64,000 nt of DNA from Methylumidiphilus sp963753955 (lineage in GTDB: Bacteria > Pseudomonadota > Gammaproteobacteria > Methylococcales > Methylococcaceae): positions 1-64,000 of the forward strand of contig CAVWEM010000005.1 in the NCBI GenBank assembly GCA_963753955.1, read 5' to 3'. The notes below the pieces were generated by a model. The model was not told the origin of the DNA. It ran no database searches and saw only the letters and a list, made by a program, of their open reading frames with translations. This document shows positions 35,029 to 43,182 of this stretch, one piece after another (within the stretch, counting starts at the first letter, position 1; every line of letters begins with the position of its first letter). The position numbers and the translations under genes are program-made.

Positions 35029-37524
35029 ATGCCCCGAACGATCATTGGATCGAAAGCCGGGGATTATCGATTGAAAATGGTTCAAGTCCAGGATAAATGC
35101 CTGATGATGCGAGTTCGCATATTCCTGCTGATGCTTGCGCCTGTTGCCTACCTGTTGTTTTGCGCATTTACTGCGGCGCTTCTGGCCTACCCACTGCATT
35201 TTATCCTCCCTAAGGCTTTGGGTTACCAGACTTTGGTATATAAGAGCGCCGAGATTTTCATGCTGCTCGGTGTGTTTCCCTTGGGTCGGTGGCTTGGAAT
35301 CGGCCAGGCGGAAATGGGGCTGGCTGGCCCGTTTAGGCTATGGTCGCGCCAACTCGTGCGCGGCTTCGGCTACGGCGTCCTGATGATGGGATTGCATGTT
35401 TTGCTGCTGTTGCTGATCGATGCGCGAATCATCAACCATGACCGGCTTTATCTCGGTCGGATACTTAGCCTATCGTATAAGGGTGTGCTGATTGGTTTGG
35501 GAATTGCCATACTCGAAGAGCCGCTTTTCAGAGGCTTCTTGCAAGGTTTTCTCAGCCGCAAAACCCATCGCTTCGTTGCGGTGCTGGTGGGTTCCTTCTA
35601 TTTTGCCGCATTGCATTTCCTGAAAACGGACATCAAACCGGAGTTTGGCGAAGTGCGCTGGAATAGCGGATTCAGCATGGTGCTGGATGCGTTCACGCAT
35701 TTTAATGAAATCCAGCTGGATTCGTTTATGGCCTTGTTTGCCGTAGGCGCTTTGTTAGGTTGTGTCCGCTTGCTCGTTCCCGGCTCGGGATTGAGTTATT
35801 GCATCGGCTTGCACGCCGGCTGGGTATTTATCATCAAGGCGACCAACCCGTTGACCTTGTACAATTTTGACTCGCCCACGGTTTTTTGGGTCAGTCTCTA
35901 TGACGGAAATATCGGCTACTTGTCTGCGGCTTGGTCGGGCTTGCTGACAATGTGGCTGGTCATCGTGCTCCTCGGCAAGCCTCTGAGGGTTTTATCAAGG
36001 CAGCGGATATTCGGTGAAAGACCAATGATGTCGTCTTTGCCGCATATCGCGGTGGGCAGTGTCTTGGCTTTGACGCTCATTCGGTTATGGCTCGTGGGGC
36101 AGACCGAGTTGATTCCTGAGGAGGCATATTACTGGGCCTATGCCCAACATCCGGCGCTGGGTTATTTTGACCATCCACCGATGGTGGCCTGGCTCATCGC
36201 ACTGGGAACCATCCTGTTTGGCAATACCGAATGGGGTGTGCGGTTTGTCGCCATCACCTTGCTATGGCCGGGTTCCGCTTGGCTGGTTTTTAGTGTCGGA
36301 AGGATATGGTTTGGCGGCCAGGCGGCGGCGGTTGCGGTGTTGCTGTTTTGTCTCAGCCCGATATTCGTCGGGATTGGCCTGGTTATGACGCCCGACGCGC
36401 CGCTGGTGTTTTTCTGGTTGCTGACACTTTATGCAATCAGCCAGGCGTTACATACTGGCCGAAGCGGGTTTTGGTGGCTGGCGGGCATTGGGTTTGGCTG
36501 CGCGTTGCTGTCCAAATACACGGCGGTGATGCTGGCGGTCTCGTTGTTTCTATTCCTATGCCTGTCGTCCAACTATCGGCGCTGGCTGCTGCGTATTGAG
36601 CCTTGGCTGGCGCTGATGATCGGCATTGCGGTATTCAGCCCGGTGATCATCTGGAATGCCCAACACCAATGGGCCTCTTTTTTATTCCAATCCACCCGCA
36701 CGGCGGTGGAGCAAGCCAAACCCTTTCGGGAAGCCTGGGCATTCTGGACATATCAGTTTGCGGCGCTGACCCCGTTTCTGTTGGCCCTCTATTTCCATAC
36801 CCTGGTTCCGGCGATCCGCCGTGGCTGGATTCAGCGCGAAGACCGCTGGAGTTTCTCCCTGTCTTTCGCGCTGCCGCTATTTACGGTTTTCGTCCTGGCC
36901 AGTTTCAAGAACAAAGGCCATGTCAACTGGACGGCCCCGGCTTTTTTGTCATGGTCATTCGCAGCCGCCGCGATTTTGCTGGAGCTTCGTGACGCAGGGC
37001 AGAATCATCGCGCCGTCTGGTATCGGTCGGCAATCTGGATCGCCGTCACATTCTGCGTGGGTATCAATGCCATTCAATACAGTAGTTTGGCTTGGGGCCT
37101 CCCTCGGATTTTCGCGTTCAGCAATGCTGGGGGTTGGCGCGGACTCGCCGACGAGGTTCTCATCGCGCGCGGGGAGCTTGCCTGGAACACTGGTAAACAG
37201 CCGTTCATCATCGGGATAGACAAATTAAACATTGCTGCGGAGATGGGGTTTTATTTGAAGGAACCTGGCGATCTTGTCAACAATTATGCGTTGGGTACCC
37301 GCCAGGGATTGGCTTATCGCTATTGGGTTGATTTGCAGAAACTCAAGGAACGTCCCGCCATTGTGATCATCCCAAAAAATGACCTAGCTCCCAATTTGCT
37401 GGCACTATTGCAGGCTAATTTTGAGCGGGTCGATGAGCCTGTATTGTTGCCAGCCGATGCAAGCCAGCCGCAAAAACGGGAAGTCTACCTAGTGAATTGC
37501 TATGGGTATCTGGCTTTGTATTGA
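35029..37524 (+). CDS. CPBP intramembrane protease fused to GT39-type glycosyltransferase
   Basis: An 831-residue membrane protein joins two families. Residues about 25-325 are a CPBP (Abi/CAAX) glutamic-type protease, with the motif pair ILEEPLFRGFLQGF, FYFAALHFLKTD and a histidine in IGLHAGWVFIIKATNP. Residues about 335-831 are an ArnT/dolichyl-phosphate-mannosyltransferase-like GT39, with LIPEEAYYWAYAQHPALGYF, DHPPMVAWLIALGTILFG, and a soluble C-terminal periplasmic part. The second half could start on its own at an ATG pair (36024-36029, RPMMSSLP), so the fusion may reflect an indel that removed a stop. Start 35029 is uncertain; 35104 (MMRVRIFLL) is possible. The product may modify a lipid-linked glycan or protein. 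Confidence 0.75.
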   Translation: MPRTIIGSKAGDYRLKMVQVQDKCLMMRVRIFLLMLAPVAYLLFCAFTAALLAYPLHFILPKALGYQTLVYKSAEIFMLLGVFPLGRWLGIGQAEMGLAGPFRLWSRQLVRGFGYGVLMMGLHVLLLLLIDARIINHDRLYLGRILSLSYKGVLIGLGIAILEEPLFRGFLQGFLSRKTHRFVAVLVGSFYFAALHFLKTDIKPEFGEVRWNSGFSMVLDAFTHFNEIQLDSFMALFAVGALLGCVRLLVPGSGLSYCIGLHAGWVFIIKATNPLTLYNFDSPTVFWVSLYDGNIGYLSAAWSGLLTMWLVIVLLGKPLRVLSRQRIFGERPMMSSLPHIAVGSVLALTLIRLWLVGQTELIPEEAYYWAYAQHPALGYFDHPPMVAWLIALGTILFGNTEWGVRFVAITLLWPGSAWLVFSVGRIWFGGQAAAVAVLLFCLSPIFVGIGLVMTPDAPLVFFWLLTLYAISQALHTGRSGFWWLAGIGFGCALLSKYTAVMLAVSLFLFLCLSSNYRRWLLRIEPWLALMIGIAVFSPVIIWNAQHQWASFLFQSTRTAVEQAKPFREAWAFWTYQFAALTPFLLALYFHTLVPAIRRGWIQREDRWSFSLSFALPLFTVFVLASFKNKGHVNWTAPAFLSWSFAAAAILLELRDAGQNHRAVWYRSAIWIAVTFCVGINAIQYSSLAWGLPRIFAFSNAGGWRGLADEVLIARGELAWNTGKQPFIIGIDKLNIAAEMGFYLKEPGDLVNNYALGTRQGLAYRYWVDLQKLKERPAIVIIPKNDLAPNLLALLQANFERVDEPVLLPADASQPQKREVYLVNCYGYLALY

Positions 37525-37532
37525 CACCAAGA

Positions 37533-39983
37533 TTAAACCATTGCTTTTGTGACTACCACCACACTCGGCTCGTCGGTTTTCTTGCGTCGGCTGAAGCCCA
37601 GCTTGTCCATCAGGCGCAGCATTTTGGGATTGTCGGCCAATACTTCGCCTTCCAAGGAATAAAAACCCCTCTCCCTCGCCGCTTCGATGATGCAGCCCAT
37701 CAGCCGCGTGCCTATCCTTAGGTTTTGCCATCCGTCGGCGACGGCCAAGGCGAATTCGCCGCTCGTGCCATCCGGGTTGGTGAAATAACGGGCCACGCCG
37801 ATTTCCAGTTCCGCACCGTCCTGTTCAAGGGTGGCGATGAAGGCCAGATCCCGCGAGTAGTCGATTTGGGTGAAACGGACCAGCATGTCAAGGCTGAGTT
37901 CGCGCAGGGTTTCCATGAAGCGGAAACGCTTGGCTTCAGGCGACAGGTGGCGGACGAATGCCTGCTCGATTTCCGCGTCTTCGGGGCGGATGGGGCGGAT
38001 CGTGATGTCGGTGCCGTTGGCCAGTTGGAAGTGGCTGACGAGATGGCTAGGGTAGGGATGGATGGCCATGTGGTCGTAAGGGCGCCGCCCCGGCGGCGTT
38101 GCGCGTACGAGGATGCGGGCGTCCAGCGCCCATATCCCATTCCCGTCCACGGCCAGCGGGTCGATGTCCATGGCTTGGATCTGCGGCAGTTCGCAGGCCA
38201 TGGCCGAGATCCGCAGCAACACCCGCACCAAGGATTCCCGGTTGACCGGCGGCAGCTTGGCGATCCGGGCTTGGGCTATCATGGCGCGGGCGAGGTGGTC
38301 GTTGAGCGGGGGCAAGGCGACGGCGTGGGCTTGCGGGATTTCCGCTGCCGCGCCGCCCGCGCCGAAGCGTATCGCCGGGCCGAACACCGGATCGTCGAGG
38401 ATGCCTAGCGACAATTTGCGGCCATGGGGCTTGCCGTTGATTTTTCCGGCGCTGCCCCCCTCAATGTCGGACGGCGGCAGGGGAATGCCGAAGGCCCGCA
38501 ACACGGCGCGGGTTTCCGGCCAGGACAGCAGGCTGCGTTTTTCCTCCAAGGCAGTTCCGATAACCCGCCGTGCGCCGGCTATGTCCGATGGTTCCGCTTC
38601 CGCCAAGGGGCCGGGCGTTTGCCTGAGGAGTTCCTGGTTGCGCCGGTAGGCGGCGAGGAAGCCGAAGGCCACCACGGCACTTTCCGGATTGGCGAAGCTG
38701 GGGATGCCTTGGCGGTCGAAGAATTCCCGTGCCGCCAGCACTTGCGGCCCGCCGAGCCAGCAGGCGAGGATGGGCTTTTGGCGGGGATTGGCGACTTGCG
38801 CGAGTGCCTGCGCCGTCTCAGTGGCCTGGGTCAGCGCCTGCGGGGTGAGCATGGCCAAAATGCCATCGACGGCCTCGTCCGACAGGCAGGCTTCCAAGGC
38901 GGCTTGGTAGTGTCGCGGCGTGGCCTTGCCCTGAAGATCCAGCGGATTGCCGCGTGACCCGTGTCTAGGCAACACGGTATCCAGAGTCAGCAACGTCGCT
39001 TCGCCGAGTTCCGCCAGGGCGACACCCTTTTTCGCTGCCCAGTCTGCGGCCATGATGCCGGGGCCACCGGCGTTGGTGACGATGGCGAGGCGGTTGCCTT
39101 TGGCCCGGCACGGCGTCGAGAGCAGCCGTGCCGCCGCGAATAACTGCCCGATGGTGCCTGCCCGCACCGCGCCGGCACGTTCCAGCGCGGCGTTGAATAC
39201 AGCGTCCGCGCCTACTTGTGAATCGATGTGATTTGATTCCCCCCTTTGCAAAAGGGGGGCGACGGGGGGTTCTTTACGCCCGGCTTTGACGATGACCACC
39301 GGCTTCATCCGTGCCGCCGCCCGCAGGCCGCTCATGAAACACCGCGCATCGCCGACATCTTCCATATAGACCAGAATGCTCCGGGTTTCCGTATCCATTG
39401 ACAAGTAGTCCAGGCTATCACCTAGCCCGATGTCGCTAGCCTCGCCCAACGATACGACGCTGGAAAAGCCTATTCCACGGGGTTCGGCCCAATCCAAGAT
39501 GGCCGCGCAGATTGCCCCGGACTGGGAAACCAGGGCCAGAGGACCGCGCCGGGCGGTATTGTTGCTGAAAGTGGCGTTGAGCCCGATGGATGGCCGCATC
39601 ACACCCAGGCTATGAGGGCCGAGGATGCGGACACTATGGCGGCGGGCTGCGTCCGCGCTTTCTTGTGTCTCGGAGCCGATGGACAGCACGATGGCCGTGT
39701 TGACATGATGTTCGCCGCAGGCGCGGATCAGGGCGGGTACGGTGTCCGCCGGCGTGGCGATAACCGCCAAATCGACCGGCCCGTCCACCGCGTCCAAAGA
39801 GGCAAAGCAGATTTGGCCGTCAAGGCTCTGATCATTGGAGCCGATGGCGTATACCGGCCCGGCGAAGCCAGAGGCTTTGAGGTTGCGGCATACCCGCCCG
39901 CCCATCCAATCAGGCTTTTCGCTGACGCCGAACACGGCGATGGAGGCGGGTGTGAACAAATGTTCCAGGTAGTGCCTACCCAT
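37533..39983 (-). CDS. protein lysine acetyltransferase PatZ-like (acyl-CoA synthetase + GNAT)
   Basis: The 816-residue protein has an N-terminal CoA-binding domain (YLEHLFTPASIAVFGVSEKP), a succinyl-CoA-ligase-like flavodoxin and ATP-grasp-type region (about 110-640, with GPLALVSQSGAICAAILDW and IVTNAGGPGIMAADWA), and a C-terminal GNAT domain (about 665-816, with VADGWQNLRIGTRLMGCII). This is the layout of PatZ/Pat, which acetylates acetyl-CoA synthetase and other enzymes. Around 39238-39281 a palindromic DNA repeat is translated inside the protein as KEPPVAPLLQRGESNH. It replaces the usual stretch before the conserved GADAVF. ATG 39983 matches the family start. Confidence 0.88.
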   Translation of the reverse strand: MGRHYLEHLFTPASIAVFGVSEKPDWMGGRVCRNLKASGFAGPVYAIGSNDQSLDGQICFASLDAVDGPVDLAVIATPADTVPALIRACGEHHVNTAIVLSIGSETQESADAARRHSVRILGPHSLGVMRPSIGLNATFSNNTARRGPLALVSQSGAICAAILDWAEPRGIGFSSVVSLGEASDIGLGDSLDYLSMDTETRSILVYMEDVGDARCFMSGLRAAARMKPVVIVKAGRKEPPVAPLLQRGESNHIDSQVGADAVFNAALERAGAVRAGTIGQLFAAARLLSTPCRAKGNRLAIVTNAGGPGIMAADWAAKKGVALAELGEATLLTLDTVLPRHGSRGNPLDLQGKATPRHYQAALEACLSDEAVDGILAMLTPQALTQATETAQALAQVANPRQKPILACWLGGPQVLAAREFFDRQGIPSFANPESAVVAFGFLAAYRRNQELLRQTPGPLAEAEPSDIAGARRVIGTALEEKRSLLSWPETRAVLRAFGIPLPPSDIEGGSAGKINGKPHGRKLSLGILDDPVFGPAIRFGAGGAAAEIPQAHAVALPPLNDHLARAMIAQARIAKLPPVNRESLVRVLLRISAMACELPQIQAMDIDPLAVDGNGIWALDARILVRATPPGRRPYDHMAIHPYPSHLVSHFQLANGTDITIRPIRPEDAEIEQAFVRHLSPEAKRFRFMETLRELSLDMLVRFTQIDYSRDLAFIATLEQDGAELEIGVARYFTNPDGTSGEFALAVADGWQNLRIGTRLMGCIIEAARERGFYSLEGEVLADNPKMLRLMDKLGFSRRKKTDEPSVVVVTKAMV

Positions 39984-40194
39984 AGGGGCGAAACCGTAGG
40001 GGACAAGGATAAGCCAAGTGTCTAGCCAAAAGTTGTGCAAGAGACCCCATGATATCCGCCACAGCCACTTTGTCCAGCAGCATAATCCGCTTTTTCCTCC
40101 TAACGACTGTACAGAACGCCCGCCATGGGGTAAAAAGAACTTGTTAAATCTTACCGTTTGTTTATCTGAAAGTTTTTGATGAGGTTCAGCCATC

Positions 40195-40482
40195 ATGGCA
40201 AGAGTTACCGTAGAAGATTGTCTGGATAAGGTCGACAACCGTTTCCAGTTGGTGTTGCTGGGTTCCAAGCGCGCCCGCCAGTTGGCCCGCCACCCGGACG
40301 ATGCCAAACTGCCTTGGAACAACGACAAGCCCACCGTGCTGGCCCTGCGCGAAATCGCCGCCAGCTTGATCACCCGTGAATATTTGAAGGAAGGCCCCAA
40401 GCACGACCGTTACCAGGTCGAGCGTCCCGCCTTCAAGATACGCCACGATGACCTCGACCTGGATGACGACGACTTGATTTGA
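40195..40482 (+). CDS. rpoZ: RNA polymerase omega subunit
   Basis: The 95-residue protein starts MARVTVEDCLDKVDNRFQLV and has GSKRARQLARHP and VLALREIAASLITREYL, the omega signature. The C-terminus is very acidic (DDLDLDDDDLI). Omega helps assemble RNA polymerase and forms part of a ppGpp site. It is followed eight bases later by spoT, the common gammaproteobacterial order. No gmk gene precedes it here. Confidence 0.96.
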   Translation: MARVTVEDCLDKVDNRFQLVLLGSKRARQLARHPDDAKLPWNNDKPTVLALREIAASLITREYLKEGPKHDRYQVERPAFKIRHDDLDLDDDDLI

Positions 40483-40489
40483 GCAGCGC

Positions 40490-42778
40490 GTGAACGAAGT
40501 GCGCGGCATGGCGGTGGATGACGCCAGCGAAGCCGATCTTGCGGAAAGCTTGGACGAGCCGTCCCGCGCCAGCGTCGGTGGTGTGGCCGGTCATGGGCTT
40601 TTGCCGCAGGATCAGGCGGAATTGCCACAGGAAAAACTGATCCGGCGCTTGATATTGATGCTGGAGGAGTACCTCGATCCTGCCCAGGTCGAGGATGTGA
40701 GCCGCGCCTATCAGGTGGCGGCCACTGCGCATGAAGGCCAAAAACGGGTCAGCGGCGAGCCTTACATCTGCCATCCGATTTCCGTCTCCATCATTCTGGC
40801 CGGCATGAGGATGGATGCCAAGGGGGTGATGGCTGGGCTGTTGCACGATGTCATTGAGGACACCGAAGTCAGCCGTGAGCAACTGGCGCGTGATTTCGGC
40901 GAGGAGGTCGCCCAACTGGTCGATGGGGTCAGCAAGCTGACCCAGCTCGACAGCAAGTCCCGCGCCGAAGCCCAGGCGCAGAATGTGCGCAAGATGGTCA
41001 TGGCCATGGTCAAAGACTTGCGCGTCATCATGGTCAAGCTCGCCGACCGCCTGCACAATATGCGCACCCTCGGCGTCATGGCTCCCCATCGCCGCCGTCG
41101 CATCGCACGGGAAACCCTGGACATTTACGCGCCCATCGCCAACCGGCTGGGGATGAACGAGTTGCGCCTGGAGTTGGAGGATTTGGGCTTCGCAGCCTAC
41201 CACCCGATGCGTCACCGTGTGCTTAAACGCGAGGTCAGAAAATCGCGGGGCAACCATAAGGAGGTCTTGGCAAACATTGAAAACGCCATCATCCTGCGCC
41301 TGAAAGATTGCGGGCTGGGAGAATCGCAGGTGATCGGGCGGGAAAAGCATCTGTTCAGCCTGTACGAGAAAATGCGCAGCAAGCACCTGCCTTTCTCCGA
41401 GGTGTTCGATGTGTATGCTTTCCGCATCATCACCGCCAGCGTGGACGAGTGCTACCGCGCCTTAGGGATAGCCCACAACCTGTTCAAGCCGGTGCCTGGC
41501 CGCTTCAAGGACTACATCGCCGTACCCAAGGCGAACGGCTACCAATCCCTGCACACCGTGCTGGTCGGGCCTTACGGCCAGCCAGTGGAAATCCAGATCC
41601 GCACCCGCGCCATGCATCATATGGCCGAGTGTGGCATCGCAGCCCACTGGCTGTACAAGTCCGAAAGCGAGCAGGCGTCCAATTCCAAAAACCGCGCCCA
41701 TGAATGGTTGCGCGATTTGTTGGAAATCCAGCAACATGCTGGCGATTCGTTAGAGTTTCTCGACAACCTCAAGGTGGATCTGTTCCAGCACGAGGTTTAT
41801 GTGCTGAGCCCTAAGGGCAAGATCGTCAAGCTGCCTCGTGGGGCGACGATAGTCGATTTCGCCTATGCCGTGCATACTGACGTCGGCAATGCCTGTGTGT
41901 CCGCCCGCGTCGACCGTGTCCTGTCGCCCTTGCAAACCCCGCTGGTGAACGGCCAGACGGTGGAGATCGTCACCGCGCCTTGGGCCAGGCCGAATCCGTT
42001 GTGGCTTAATTTTGTCGTCACCGCGAAGGCTCGCGCCGCCATCCGGGGCTATTTGCGCAATTTCAAGAAACAAGAAGCCGTCAGCTTGGGGCGGAAACTA
42101 TTGGAAAAGGAACTTGGCGCGCGTGGCATGAGGCTGGAAGATATTTCCGAGGGGCTCTGCGATGATTTGCTGAAAGCCTTGGACTCGCCTTCCCTGGAGT
42201 CGCTGATGGAGGACATCGGTTTGGGCAACCGTCTGCCGTTCTTGGTGGTGCGCCTGTTGATGCAGGAGGAGATCAAGCCGCAAGCGCCCCAGGGTGCCGA
42301 CAAAGCCGCCCGCAACCCGCTCATCATCAAAGGCGCGCAAGGCATGGTGGTGAGCTTGCGCAAGTGCTGCCGTCCCATTCCGGGCGATCCTATTGTCGGT
42401 TTCTTCAACCCCGGCAAGGGCATCGTGGTGCATTCGGGCGAATGCAAAAACATCAACGATTTGCGCAAGAAGCAATTCGCTGGCTTGGATGTGGAGTGGG
42501 ATAAGCAGGTCAGCGGCGATTTTTCCGTGGAAATCCGCCTGGAGTTGTTCAACAAGCTGGGTACCCTGGCCAAGGTGGCTTCCACCATTTCCAAGATGAA
42601 AGCCAATATTGAAAATGTGCAGATCACCAACCAGGACAGCGAACTGTCCACCGACATCATCACCCTGTCGGTGAAGGATCGCGCCCATCTCGCCAATGTG
42701 ATGCGCGAGTTGCGGAAATTGTCCGTGGTCTTGAAAATATCGCGTGTCAAATCCGAACTAAAACCGAAGAAAACATGA
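40490..42778 (+). CDS. spoT: bifunctional (p)ppGpp synthetase/hydrolase SpoT
   Basis: The 762-residue protein has an HD hydrolase domain (RVSGEPYICHPISVSIILAG and AGLLHDVIEDT, residues about 80-215), a synthetase domain with PKANGYQSLHTVLVGPYG, a TGS domain (VYVLSPKGKIVKLPRGATIV), and a C-terminal ACT domain. The intact HD motif means hydrolase activity is retained, so it is SpoT and not RelA. The start may be GTG 40490 or ATG 40508. It overlaps ridA by four bases. It controls the stringent response together with omega. Confidence 0.95.
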   Translation: MNEVRGMAVDDASEADLAESLDEPSRASVGGVAGHGLLPQDQAELPQEKLIRRLILMLEEYLDPAQVEDVSRAYQVAATAHEGQKRVSGEPYICHPISVSIILAGMRMDAKGVMAGLLHDVIEDTEVSREQLARDFGEEVAQLVDGVSKLTQLDSKSRAEAQAQNVRKMVMAMVKDLRVIMVKLADRLHNMRTLGVMAPHRRRRIARETLDIYAPIANRLGMNELRLELEDLGFAAYHPMRHRVLKREVRKSRGNHKEVLANIENAIILRLKDCGLGESQVIGREKHLFSLYEKMRSKHLPFSEVFDVYAFRIITASVDECYRALGIAHNLFKPVPGRFKDYIAVPKANGYQSLHTVLVGPYGQPVEIQIRTRAMHHMAECGIAAHWLYKSESEQASNSKNRAHEWLRDLLEIQQHAGDSLEFLDNLKVDLFQHEVYVLSPKGKIVKLPRGATIVDFAYAVHTDVGNACVSARVDRVLSPLQTPLVNGQTVEIVTAPWARPNPLWLNFVVTAKARAAIRGYLRNFKKQEAVSLGRKLLEKELGARGMRLEDISEGLCDDLLKALDSPSLESLMEDIGLGNRLPFLVVRLLMQEEIKPQAPQGADKAARNPLIIKGAQGMVVSLRKCCRPIPGDPIVGFFNPGKGIVVHSGECKNINDLRKKQFAGLDVEWDKQVSGDFSVEIRLELFNKLGTLAKVASTISKMKANIENVQITNQDSELSTDIITLSVKDRAHLANVMRELRKLSVVLKISRVKSELKPKKT

Positions 42779-43161
42779 GCAGAGAAATCATCCATACCCA
42801 ACATGCCCCGGCCGCCATCGGTGCTTATTCCCAGGCGGTGAAAGTGGGGAACACAGTTTACCTTTCCGGGCAGATTCCGTTAGACCCCGCCACCATGCTC
42901 TTGGTCGATGATGGCATGGACGCGCAGATCCGCCGCGTGTTTGATAATTTAAAGGCGGTGGCCGAAGCGGCCGGCGGATCGTTGAACGACATCGTCAAGC
43001 TGAATGTCTTCCTGGCCGACTTGGCCCATTTTGCCTTGGTCAACGAAATCATGGCCGCCTATTTCCGCCAGCCCTTTCCCGCGCGTGCGGCTGTCGGCGT
43101 GGCCTCCCTGCCGCGCGGGGCTGGCGTGGAGATGGATGCGGTGATGGTGTTGGCGGAATAA
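42775..43161 (+). CDS. ridA: RidA family enamine/imine deaminase
   Basis: The 128-residue trimeric RidA/YjgF protein starts MSREIIHTQHAPAAIGAYSQ and has VYLSGQIPLDP, VKLNVFLADLAHFALVNEIM and PARAAVGVASLPRGAGVEMD, which includes the arginine and glutamate of the active site. It hydrolyses reactive 2-aminoacrylate and similar enamines. It is translationally coupled to spoT by an ATGA overlap. Confidence 0.94.
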   Translation: MSREIIHTQHAPAAIGAYSQAVKVGNTVYLSGQIPLDPATMLLVDDGMDAQIRRVFDNLKAVAEAAGGSLNDIVKLNVFLADLAHFALVNEIMAAYFRQPFPARAAVGVASLPRGAGVEMDAVMVLAE

Positions 43162-43182
43162 ACGCCCGCCAAGGTTTCGCGC

